Shown here one piece after another: positions 47,614-55,856 of a stretch of 64,000 nucleotides of DNA. Position 1 is the first letter of the stretch; each line of letters opens with the position of its first letter. Under the pieces are notes generated by a model that was not told the origin of the DNA, did no database searches, and saw only the letters and a list, made by a program, of their open reading frames with translations. Made by a program: the position numbers and the translations under genes. Origin of the DNA: Hyphomonadaceae bacterium BRH_c29 (GTDB taxonomy: Bacteria; Pseudomonadota; Alphaproteobacteria; Caulobacterales; Hyphomonadaceae); assembly GCA_000961695.1 (NCBI GenBank), contig LADW01000031.1:62001-126000 (forward strand). The letters run 5' to 3'.

Positions 47614-49212
47614 ATGCTGCATCCTTCGACCAAACGCCTGATCGACAAGCTCGATGAGATGACTCGCAAGCAGCGCGTGGCATGGGAAGAGAGCGAAAAC
47701 GGCGCGGTGACACACGACACCGAAGGCTATCGCGTGACGCTGACTGCGCCGCCGCACACATTGCTGCTGACTGACACGCTGGGCCGCGAGATAGAGACCT
47801 GCACGCCGGACGACTTCTCCGGCGAAACGGACGCCTCCGGCCGGCCCTATATGGACTTCGTGGAAGACATGTACCGCGAAGCGCATCGTCATGCGCGCGG
47901 CGCGGAAAAGGCCATCTCGGCTCTGCTCAACGCTCTGGACCAGGCCGCTTCCGAAGACGCGCCTGACGAAGTGGAGACCGCACCCGAGACATTCGAGCAT
48001 GTCGAAGACGAAGGCGACGACTCCCGTCCGCTGGAAGACCACGAGATGCCCGAATATGAGGGCCAGGCAGACATGCAGGCCGCCGTCGCCGCCATGGCGG
48101 ATGAAGTAAACGGACCGCCTGAAACGAACGTTGCAGCGGTCGACGTCCCCGAACCGGAGCCAGAGCCGGAACCCCAGCCCGCCTTTGAATCTGCTGCTGC
48201 GCCCGTCTTCACACCCATGCCGGAGCCTGAAGCGCCGCTTCCAGAGCCTGACGTGCAGCTTGATCCGGCCGCCGCCGCGCCGGAACCTGAAGCGCCAGCT
48301 GACCCTTATGCGCCGTTTGCAGGCTCGGAAGAATCCGCACGCGTTTATGCGACCGCCGCCGAATTTGTTGCCCCAGCAGCGCCGGAGCCGTTCGCAGAGA
48401 CCTCGCCCGCCGAGGCAGAGCCTGAACCCTTCAGCAGCGAGGAGACTGTCTGGGACACGATCCGTAACGCCGGTCACACGGCCCCGGAAGCTGCGCCGGA
48501 ACCCGAGCCCCCCGAACTGGCTGAACCAGAAGCGATAGCCCAGCCCGCCGAAGACGCGTGGCACACGCCGGAGCCCGAACCGCAACCTCCGGAAGCGCCT
48601 GCCGAACCGGCGCCCCGGCCTGCCCCCGTATTCGGCAGCGGCATGTTCTCCGGAAGCATGGGCGATCTAAGCCGCTACCGCTCAGCGCCGCCCGCCGCGC
48701 CAGCAGAGCCTGAGCCGCAACCTGTCGCAGAACCCGCCGCATTGGCACCTGAGCCGACACCGGAACCGCCGCCTCTGCCAGACCCCGAACCTGCGCCCGA
48801 GCCGCCGCAGCACTTCAGCCTGTCGGGTATCACATCCGGCTTCGGCCTCGGTTCGACCCAGCAGCCGGCGCCCCGCACCCAACCGGCGGAGCCTGTCCCA
48901 CCTTCCACGGCGCCAACAGAGGCGCGCAAGATGATCGACGGGACGATCGATCTGCCGGATGCTCTGCCCGAATACGCGTCAGAGCCTCTGCTTGAGCCCG
49001 CCCGGGAGATGGACCTGCGCATGGAGGAAGACGAGGAGTTCGGTTTCACCGAAGCTGACCTCATGCCCGGCATTCCGGCCCAACCACTGCCCGCTGCGTC
49101 CGAATCCTATGCAAGCGAACAACCTCAAGCGGAAACGGCAGAAACCCACAAAGCTGAACCGGAAGATGATCCACCGCCAAAACCCGCGCGTCGGTTCAAT
49201 CCATGGAACTGA
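47614..49212 (+). CDS. Pro/Glu/Ala-rich protein of unknown function
   Basis: The 532-residue protein has a folded N-terminal head (about 1-115: QRVAWEESENGAVTHDTEGY then RVTLTAPPHTLLLTDTLG). A long low-complexity tail from about 115 to 480 is built of PE/PEPEP/APEP units, with small conserved islands (VFGSGMFSGSMGDLSRYRS, HFSLSGITSGFGLGS). A short end PARRFNPWN follows. There is no signal peptide or membrane helix. GGGAG lies 10 bases before the ATG. The tail resembles extended linkers in cell-pole and division proteins, but no family is recognised. Confidence 0.8.
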   Translation: MLHPSTKRLIDKLDEMTRKQRVAWEESENGAVTHDTEGYRVTLTAPPHTLLLTDTLGREIETCTPDDFSGETDASGRPYMDFVEDMYREAHRHARGAEKAISALLNALDQAASEDAPDEVETAPETFEHVEDEGDDSRPLEDHEMPEYEGQADMQAAVAAMADEVNGPPETNVAAVDVPEPEPEPEPQPAFESAAAPVFTPMPEPEAPLPEPDVQLDPAAAAPEPEAPADPYAPFAGSEESARVYATAAEFVAPAAPEPFAETSPAEAEPEPFSSEETVWDTIRNAGHTAPEAAPEPEPPELAEPEAIAQPAEDAWHTPEPEPQPPEAPAEPAPRPAPVFGSGMFSGSMGDLSRYRSAPPAAPAEPEPQPVAEPAALAPEPTPEPPPLPDPEPAPEPPQHFSLSGITSGFGLGSTQQPAPRTQPAEPVPPSTAPTEARKMIDGTIDLPDALPEYASEPLLEPAREMDLRMEEDEEFGFTEADLMPGIPAQPLPAASESYASEQPQAETAETHKAEPEDDPPPKPARRFNPWN

Positions 49213-49222
49213 TCTGACTTAG

Positions 49223-49276
49223 CAAGACTACAAGGTCTTGTCGGTTTTACTGACGACTTGTTGCGGCGCCGCAACA
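49223..49276. promoter_or_regulatory. Hairpin and 18-bp perfect palindrome upstream of the second TonB receptor
   Basis: CAAGAC-TACAAG-GTCTTG (49223-49240) lies 11 bp after the preceding stop and could be a weak terminator. TGTTGCGGCGCCGCAACA (49259-49276) is a perfect palindrome with no spacer, 138 bp before the receptor start, an operator candidate. Confidence 0.45.
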
Positions 49277-49413
49277 GGCAGCACCGTTTTGCTGTTCTTC
49301 AGCGCAAAGAGCGGCGTTCAGTGTTCCGCATCCGGATGCTTGTGTGCGAAGGAGCCTGCACTCCGCCGGTTCCCTTGCGGACGAAACCAGCAACAGTTCA
49401 GGGTAATCAGCTC

Positions 49414-51630
49414 ATGACCACAAAATCCTCCGTTCGGGCCCTGCTCGGAACAAGCGCGCTTGCGCTCGCCGCCAGCCTGTTTCCTGCTGTTGCTCAGGTC
49501 GACGCTGACCAGGAAGCGCGTCTGACCACGGTGACCGTGACGGCCCAGAAGGTGGAGGAAAATCTGCAGGATGTGCCGATTTCCGTCACCACCGTTGCCG
49601 CCGAGAAGCTGGACGTGCTGAAATCCTCCGGCGCTGATGTGCGCTTCCTCTCGGCGCGCGTGCCGAGTGTGATCGCGGAAAGCTCTTTCGGACGCGCTTT
49701 CCCGCGCTTCTACATTCGCGGCATCGGCAACACGGATTTCGACCTCAACGCGTCTCAGCCTGTGTCGCTCGTCTATGATGATGTGCCGTATGAAAGCCCG
49801 ATCCTGAAAGGTTTTCCGGTTTTCGACCTCGACAAAATCGAGGTGCTGCGCGGGCCGCAAGGCACGCTGTTCGGCCGCAACACACCCGGCGGCATCATCA
49901 AGTTTGACTCCGCCAAACCGACCTATGAACAGGAAGGCTATGTCCGCGCGGCTTATGGCAATTACAACACGCGCGACCTCGAAGGTGCGGTCAACCTCCC
50001 GGTCTTCAAGGACGAGCTGGCCGTCCGCCTGTCAGGTCTCTACCAGGAACGCGATCCGTATGTGGACAATGGCTATACCGGTGAGAAAGACCGCTATGAG
50101 GGCTTCAAGGAAATCGCCGGACGCGGACAGATCCTGTTCACGCCGCACGATACCGGCTTTTCCGCACTTCTCAATTTCCATGCCCGCTCAAACGATGGCG
50201 ATGCGCGCCTCTTCCGCGCCAACATCATTGATGCGGGAAAACGCGGCCTTGGTTCGAACTTTGATCGCGACACCGTTTATTATGACGGTCAGAACTTCCT
50301 GACTCAGGACACACATGGTGTGACCGCGAAGCTGGAACAGCAGCTGACCGACAGCATCAAAGCAACCTATGTGTTCGGCAATGAGCAGGCCGAGATTGAA
50401 AGCCGCGGCGACATTGACGGCGGCTTCGGCGCAGCCTTCCTTGGCGCAGGAAACTATGGCCCCGGCAACATCCCCTTCCCGGTTGAGACCTCGGGCGCGG
50501 TGAATGCGCTTCATCAGACGACGCATGAACTGCGGTTCGCCTTCGACAATGGCGGCGCCCTGCGCGCACAAGCCGGGCTCTTCGCCTTTGACGAACAGGT
50601 CGCCATCGTGTCGAAGAATTTCAACTCCCTGACGCCCGGAAATCCGGAGACGAGCCGCGCTGCGCGCAGCCTCGACACGGACAGTCTCGGCCTCTTCGCT
50701 TCGCTCAGCTATGACATCACAGACCGCCTCACGGTTACCGGCGGCGCGCGCTGGACCGATGACAACAAGTCCTTCAAGGCGACGGGCGACCAGCGCGAAC
50801 TGGGTGACGAGCAAGTCAGCTGGGATGTCTCCGCCACGTATGAAGTCAGCGACGACGTCAACACCTACGCTCGCATTGCCAAAGGCTTCCGGGGGCCGAC
50901 GATCCAGCAGCGCTTCGGCGCCCCCTCACAAGCTGACAGCGAAACGCTGGTCTCCTACGAGGCGGGGGTAAAGTCGGAACTTTGGGACAATCGCGTGCGC
51001 CTGAATACGGCAGTCTATTTCCTGGACTTCAAAGGCCAGCAGCTGACAATTGTTGGCGGGCTCGACAATTCCGTGTCGCTGTTCAATGCCGACAAATCGG
51101 AAGGCTATGGCGTGGAATTCGACCTCGAAGCCGCACCAACCAAAAGCCTTCTGGTAACGGCGGGCCTCTCCTACAACAAGACCGAGTTCAAGGATGACGT
51201 GATTGTCGCGCCAGGCTGCGGCGGTGGCTGCACCGTGCTGGACCCGGCCGTGTACGACACAGATGGCACGACGCTGCTCGGCTACAATATCTCTGGCAAC
51301 TCGTTCCCGAACGCGCCGGAATGGATTGCCAACATGACCGCCCGCTACGCCATTCCGGTTCAGGCTGGCGAGTTCTACGCCTTCACCGACTGGGCCTATA
51401 AAGGCGACACGAACTTCTTCCTCTATGAGAGCATCGAGTTCGGCCAGGACGGCTATTGGGAAGGCGGCCTGAAGGCGGGCTACAAGTCTGACCGTGGCTA
51501 TGACGCCTCCCTCTTTGTCCGGAACATCCTGGACGAAGACGCGCTGACCGGCGGCATCGATTTCAACAACCTGACCGGCTTCATCAACGAGCCGCGCACC
51601 TATGGCGCGCAGCTACGCTGGGATTTCTGA
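49414..51630 (+). CDS. TonB-dependent outer-membrane receptor (738 residues)
   Basis: A typical smaller TonB-dependent importer. It has a signal peptide (MTTKSSVRALLGTSALALAA) and a TonB-box-like TTVTVTAQKVEENLQDVPIS. The plug includes FYIRGIGNTDFDLNASQPVS, VYDDVPYESP, and KIEVLRGPQGTLFGRNTPGG. The barrel ends in YGAQLRWDF with a terminal Phe. The sequence type is like the large iron/sterol-type receptor groups of sphingomonads and Hyphomonas; the substrate is not known. ATG 49414 is chosen because the signal peptide starts there and AGGG lies 10 bases upstream. A terminator follows at 51657-51685. Confidence 0.94.
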   Translation: MTTKSSVRALLGTSALALAASLFPAVAQVDADQEARLTTVTVTAQKVEENLQDVPISVTTVAAEKLDVLKSSGADVRFLSARVPSVIAESSFGRAFPRFYIRGIGNTDFDLNASQPVSLVYDDVPYESPILKGFPVFDLDKIEVLRGPQGTLFGRNTPGGIIKFDSAKPTYEQEGYVRAAYGNYNTRDLEGAVNLPVFKDELAVRLSGLYQERDPYVDNGYTGEKDRYEGFKEIAGRGQILFTPHDTGFSALLNFHARSNDGDARLFRANIIDAGKRGLGSNFDRDTVYYDGQNFLTQDTHGVTAKLEQQLTDSIKATYVFGNEQAEIESRGDIDGGFGAAFLGAGNYGPGNIPFPVETSGAVNALHQTTHELRFAFDNGGALRAQAGLFAFDEQVAIVSKNFNSLTPGNPETSRAARSLDTDSLGLFASLSYDITDRLTVTGGARWTDDNKSFKATGDQRELGDEQVSWDVSATYEVSDDVNTYARIAKGFRGPTIQQRFGAPSQADSETLVSYEAGVKSELWDNRVRLNTAVYFLDFKGQQLTIVGGLDNSVSLFNADKSEGYGVEFDLEAAPTKSLLVTAGLSYNKTEFKDDVIVAPGCGGGCTVLDPAVYDTDGTTLLGYNISGNSFPNAPEWIANMTARYAIPVQAGEFYAFTDWAYKGDTNFFLYESIEFGQDGYWEGGLKAGYKSDRGYDASLFVRNILDEDALTGGIDFNNLTGFINEPRTYGAQLRWDF

Positions 51631-51656
51631 TCTCGTCAGAGATGATGTGAAACAGG

Positions 51657-51685
51657 AAGGCCGGGCTGCAGGGTCCGGCCTTTTT
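51657..51685 (+). terminator. Terminator of the second TonB receptor
   Basis: AAGGCCGG (51657-51664) pairs with CCGGCCTT (51675-51682), followed by TTT. The opposite gene trkH ends just after it. Confidence 0.85.
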
Positions 51686-51693
51686 CGTTGGGC

Positions 51694-53148
51694 CTAGCCG
51701 CGCCAGAAGCGACGCGTCAGCACCACGAAGACAACGACGAATTCCAGCCGCCCCAGCAGCATGTTGATCGTGCAGATCCAGGTGGCAAAGTCCGAGAACC
51801 CCTGGAACGTGCCGGACGGGCCGTTGATCGGGCCAAGGCCGGGGCCAACGTTCGACAAGGTGGTTGCCGCGCCTGTGATGGCGGTCATCGCGTCCAGTCC
51901 ATCGAGGCCCAGAAGCGCGGCCGAAATCAGGAAGGTTGCGAAATAGAGGAACATGAAAACCATGACCGACTGGAGCGTGTCTTCATCCACAGTCTTGCCG
52001 CCATACTTGATGGGCGCGCGACGGTGCGGCTGCACCATGCGCCGCGAATAGGCAAACAGCGCCTTGCCCGCGATTTCGAGGCGGAAGATTTTCAGACCGC
52101 AGGCGGCTGACCCGGCACATCCGCCCACAAAGGTAATGCCGAGAATGAGCGCCTGAACCGGGATGCCCCAGGTATCATAGGGCGCCGTGGCAAAGCCCGT
52201 GCCTGTCATCACGGCAACGGTATTGAAAATGCTGAGCTTCAGGCCTCCGATCACACCCTCATCCAGCAGGCCGGACGTGTTCGCGAAATAGAGGAATGAG
52301 ATCAGCGCCGAAAAGATGATGGCCAGCGCGAAATAGAGGCGCGGCTGCGGATCATGCACGAACTGCATCACGCGTCCCTGCAGCACCAGCATGGCCATCA
52401 GGCTGAACGGCAGGCCAGCGATCAGCATGAATATGATCGCGGCCCAGGGCGCTGCCGTGTCGTTGTAGTATCCGAAGGAGGCATCGTGCGTCGAGAACCC
52501 GCCCGCCGACATGGTGGCCATCGCATGGCAGATCGCATCGAACCAGGTCATGCCGCAGACATAGTAGGACAAGGCGCAGGCGACCGAGACGATCAGGTAG
52601 GTGAGGCCCAGATAGGTCGCGATGTCGGTTACACGCGGCAGGAACTTGCCGGAACGATCAGAGTTCTCAAGCTGGAACAGCTGCATCCCGCCGACGCGCA
52701 GCTGAGGCAGAATGGCGATGGCCGTCACGATGATGCCGATGCCGCCGAACCAGTGAATGATGGCCCGCCAGAGCAGCAGCCCGCGCGGCAGGGAATCGAG
52801 CCCGGTCAGAACGGTAGACCCGGTTGTCGTCAGGCCTGACACGCTCTCGAACACAGCGTCGGTAAAGCTCATGCCAGACGCGATGAACGGGATGGCAGCT
52901 ACCAGCGGCAGGATTGTCCAGACCATCACGGTGAGCAGGAAGCCTTCCCGCTGGCCCGTGCGCTCCACTTCCCCGCGCGATAGCACCCAGAGACAGGCGC
53001 CAATGAACACCGCGCCAAAGGAAGAGACCGCAAATACATGCGCTTCCGGGCGCTTGTCGGCCCAGTCGATCAGCGCGCACGGCAGCATCGCCACGCCCAG
53101 GAGCACGGTCATGATGCCGATGGCAAGGAGTAGCGGGCGCAACTGCAT
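51694..53148 (-). CDS. trkH: Trk potassium uptake protein TrkH
   Basis: A 484-residue K+ transporter subunit of the inner membrane. Four selectivity-filter loops can be seen in order: SGLTTTGSTVL, TMSAGGFST, AVMTGTGFATAP and TLSNVGPGLG. The membrane helices and the SAACGLKIFRLEI segment match TrkH. It needs the NAD-binding partner TrkA, which is not in this window. No strong Shine-Dalgarno precedes the ATG. A GC-rich inverted repeat lies at about 53198-53220, in the leader. Confidence 0.96.
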   Translation of the reverse strand: MQLRPLLLAIGIMTVLLGVAMLPCALIDWADKRPEAHVFAVSSFGAVFIGACLWVLSRGEVERTGQREGFLLTVMVWTILPLVAAIPFIASGMSFTDAVFESVSGLTTTGSTVLTGLDSLPRGLLLWRAIIHWFGGIGIIVTAIAILPQLRVGGMQLFQLENSDRSGKFLPRVTDIATYLGLTYLIVSVACALSYYVCGMTWFDAICHAMATMSAGGFSTHDASFGYYNDTAAPWAAIIFMLIAGLPFSLMAMLVLQGRVMQFVHDPQPRLYFALAIIFSALISFLYFANTSGLLDEGVIGGLKLSIFNTVAVMTGTGFATAPYDTWGIPVQALILGITFVGGCAGSAACGLKIFRLEIAGKALFAYSRRMVQPHRRAPIKYGGKTVDEDTLQSVMVFMFLYFATFLISAALLGLDGLDAMTAITGAATTLSNVGPGLGPINGPSGTFQGFSDFATWICTINMLLGRLEFVVVFVVLTRRFWRG

Positions 53149-53338
53149 GTCAGGCGGTAACCATAACCGGGAAAAGCTGAGAAGACGTCAACGCGGCAGC
53201 CGGCCGGAGACCGGGCTGGCCGTCATCTGAGGCGTTTGCGGGATCGTGCGGGTCATCAGCAACATGTCCGATCTGCGGGCGGGAACCTACGTCGCCTGCA
53301 TCATCTGCGCCAGTGGCGACTGCATCGGCACACCTGTT

Positions 53339-53352
53339 ACCGCAACTGCGGT
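53339..53352. promoter_or_regulatory. 14-bp dyad upstream of the leucine-dehydrogenase-like gene
   Basis: ACCGCA-AC-TGCGGT is perfect and lies about 76 bp before the start of the dehydrogenase at 53428. The rest of 53149-53338 shows no supported gene. Confidence 0.3.
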
Positions 53353-53427
53353 TGACCGGGGGTAAGCCCATCTCTAAAGCCGGGCGAATTGGTTTCATTT
53401 GTACCTAATTACAGGCCCCGAAGCTCC

Positions 53428-54468
53428 ATGTTCGACCATCCTTCCTTTGACGCCCATGAGGGCGTGCACATGTTTCATGACGCTGCCAGCGGCCTGAAAG
53501 CGCTCATTGCGGTCCACTCCACGGCGCGCGGCCCGGCGGCAGGCGGGTGCCGGATGTGGAATTATGACAGCGGCGAAGCCATGCTGAAGGACGCCCTGCG
53601 TCTCAGCCAGGGCATGAGCTACAAGAACGCCATGGCGGACATCCCGCTCGGCGGCGGCAAGGCTGTGATCTGGGGCAATGCCCGCACCGACAAGTCGCCG
53701 GACCTGTTCCGCGCCTTCGGCCGCGCCGTTGAAAGCCTGCAAGGCCAGTACATCACTGCCGAGGATGTCGGCGTCAGCGTCAGCGACATGGAGATCGTGC
53801 GCGAGGAAACCGCCCATGTGGCGGGTCTCGACCAGGGCGCAGCCGCCTCAGGCGATCCCTCCCCGGTCACAGCGAAAGGCGTCTTCCTCGGCCTGCTGGA
53901 AACCGCGAAACGCGCCTTCGGGACAGCGGACCTGAACGGAAAGACTGTGGCGGTGCAGGGTATCGGTCATGTTGGCGGATACCTCTGCGACCACTTGGCC
54001 GAAGCGGGCGCGACCCTTGTCATCACCGATATCGACCAGGCTGCTCTGGCGGCGGTGGCAAAGCGGACCGGCGCGGCGATTGTTGCCCCGGACGAGATCT
54101 ACGACGTGACGGCTGACATCTTCGCGCCCTGCGCACTGGGCGCGGTGGTGAATGAACAGACGCTGGACCGGTTCAAGGTGAAAGCCATTGCCGGTGGGGC
54201 CAATAACCAGCTGATCGTGCCTGAAATGGGCGAGCTGCTGCGCCGCAAGGGCATCCTCTATGCGCCGGATTACGTGATCAATGGCGGCGGGATCATCAAT
54301 GTTGCTGCCGAAATCTCCGGCAATTATTCGCGTGACTGGGTCGAGACCAAGCTTGCGAAACTGGTGGCCACGCTGGGCGATGTGCTCGATGAGGCGCTGG
54401 CCACTGAAACGCCGACCAACGTGGTAGCCGACCGGATCGCGCGCGAACGGATTGCGGCAGCTAAGTAG
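53428..54468 (+). CDS. ldh: Glu/Leu/Phe/Val dehydrogenase (leucine dehydrogenase-like)
   Basis: An NAD-dependent amino-acid dehydrogenase that deaminates branched-chain amino acids. The 346 residues agree with leucine or phenylalanine dehydrogenase rather than the longer glutamate dehydrogenases. Lys66 (MSYKNAMADIP) and the catalytic Lys78 (LGGGKAVI) are present, followed by the catalytic Asp in ITAEDVGVSVSDMEIV. The Rossmann part is VQGIGHVGGYLCDHLAEAGA with ITDID, the acidic end that selects NAD. The start is set at ATG 53428; the frame upstream has no Shine-Dalgarno. It may feed branched-chain breakdown. Confidence 0.9.
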   Translation: MFDHPSFDAHEGVHMFHDAASGLKALIAVHSTARGPAAGGCRMWNYDSGEAMLKDALRLSQGMSYKNAMADIPLGGGKAVIWGNARTDKSPDLFRAFGRAVESLQGQYITAEDVGVSVSDMEIVREETAHVAGLDQGAAASGDPSPVTAKGVFLGLLETAKRAFGTADLNGKTVAVQGIGHVGGYLCDHLAEAGATLVITDIDQAALAAVAKRTGAAIVAPDEIYDVTADIFAPCALGAVVNEQTLDRFKVKAIAGGANNQLIVPEMGELLRRKGILYAPDYVINGGGIINVAAEISGNYSRDWVETKLAKLVATLGDVLDEALATETPTNVVADRIARERIAAAK

Positions 54469-54551
54469 AATCCCGTGCACACCTTGGCGTGCGGCGTGCT
54501 ACATGTGAATTCATGTCAGCCCTTCGGGGCGAATTTACACGGGAGAAGCCC

Positions 54552-55382
54552 ATGTCGGTTGTCGCCATGCTGGAAGGGTCGGAAACTGCCGACCGTGCCA
54601 CGACCCAGACTGCTATCGGGATTGCAAAGCGCCTGAACGTGCCTGTTCAGGGCATCTGCGCCCTGCCGGACCCCATGGCCACACTGATCGTGATGTCTAC
54701 GCCGGAAGCGACGGGCCTGGCCGCCAGCGCCACGAAAGACATCTCCGCCCTGCAGGAAAAGGTGATCGCCCGGTCGAAGGCGACCTTTGAGGCGGCAAGC
54801 GCCGGCGATCACGGGCTGACCTGCACCTTTGCGCACGTCGTGGACGTGGCCGAACGGGCCGGAGCGAATGCCGCAACCCTGGCCGACGCCGTCGTCTTCC
54901 CGCACAGCGTGCAGAAAGCGATCGACCCGCTCAGCCTGTCGTTCGAATATGTGCTGATGGACGCGCGCCTGCCGGTCGTGATGGCTGGTTCGCAGCCCAT
55001 CACGGACGGCCCGGTGATCGTGGCGTGGGACGGCTCGAACGGCGCGGCCCGCGCAGTCCGGTTCCATCTGCCCATCATCAAAGCCTTCGGCGAAGTCATC
55101 ATCGCCCAGAACACAAAGGATCTCGGCAAGGACGAACAGCGCGATGCGGCCAGCCCGGCCGCGCTGGAAGCCTGGCTGGGCGCCCATAATGTGAAACACA
55201 AACGTATGCCCATCGAAGGCGAGGTTGCCGGCGCCCTGCTCGCCCTCGCCAAAGGGAGCAATGCATCGATCATCGTCGCGGGGGCCTATGGCCACTCCCG
55301 CATCGGTGAGCGCCTCTTCGGTGGCACAACCCAGCGTCTTCTGGATGCCGCCGAGGCTCCAGCGCTCGCTTTGGCTCGCTAA
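54552..55382 (+). CDS. Universal stress protein (tandem UspA)
   Basis: The 276-residue protein holds two UspA-type domains. The second has AWDGSNGAARAVRFHLPIIK and the ATP-binding-type stretch IIVAGAYGHSRIGERLFGGT, close to the G-x2-G-x9-G-(S/T) motif but with Gly in the last position. The first domain is degenerate. GGGAG lies six bases before ATG 54552. A dyad-like ACATG-TGAATT-CATGT (54501-54516) precedes it. The next gene starts 13 bp downstream, so the two form an operon, probably for stress or stationary phase. Confidence 0.9.
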   Translation: MSVVAMLEGSETADRATTQTAIGIAKRLNVPVQGICALPDPMATLIVMSTPEATGLAASATKDISALQEKVIARSKATFEAASAGDHGLTCTFAHVVDVAERAGANAATLADAVVFPHSVQKAIDPLSLSFEYVLMDARLPVVMAGSQPITDGPVIVAWDGSNGAARAVRFHLPIIKAFGEVIIAQNTKDLGKDEQRDAASPAALEAWLGAHNVKHKRMPIEGEVAGALLALAKGSNASIIVAGAYGHSRIGERLFGGTTQRLLDAAEAPALALAR

Positions 55383-55395
55383 ATTGGAGACTATC

Positions 55396-55764
55396 ATGAC
55401 CCTGAAACGCATCGCCCTGCAGCTCGCCCGTAATCCCGGTGTCCACGAAGCCGACACGCGGATCGGCTATTTCATCACCGCCCCCCTGACCGCCGATGGC
55501 CATCTGGATCTCGACGCCTGGCGCGACCACAAGAAAGAGTGCCGCGTCGTGCGCTTCCATCCCGACATGGCAGAGCAAGCCACGGGCCTGCTGACCCATC
55601 GCGGCAATACGTGGAAATTCCACTATGACGAAGATGACGAAGGCGATGATGAAGCGGGCTATAAACTCGGCGATCACGTCTTCAAGGAAGGCGAATATGT
55701 TACCGTGGCCAGCCATGGTGAAACCCCGCTGACCTACAAGATCTCGGACATTTCTGACATCTGA
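55396..55764 (+). CDS. Small protein of unknown function in the usp operon
   Basis: A 122-residue soluble protein. It begins with a basic-amphipathic segment (LKRIALQLARNPGVHEADTR) and has a central acidic turn (YDEDDEGDDEAGYKLG). It ends with a beta-rich part (VFKEGEYVTVASHGE, LTYKISDISDI). GGAG lies six bases before the ATG. It seems to be a conserved partner of universal stress proteins in this lineage, judging from the tight spacing only. I cannot assign a family. Confidence 0.7.
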   Translation: MTLKRIALQLARNPGVHEADTRIGYFITAPLTADGHLDLDAWRDHKKECRVVRFHPDMAEQATGLLTHRGNTWKFHYDEDDEGDDEAGYKLGDHVFKEGEYVTVASHGETPLTYKISDISDI

Positions 55765-55856
55765 CCGGCTCACCCCCGCGTCAGGCTGGACAGACCTCTC
55801 AATCGCGCACAAACTGCAGTGGTAGTGCCACTAGAGGGCGCGCGAGGGAGGATATG

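Noticed and set aside
53150-53398. An 82-codon minus-strand frame before trkH, and a 33-codon plus-strand frame in the same gap
   Set aside because: Neither has a ribosome site or a protein-like composition, and the gap is better read as leader and upstream region.
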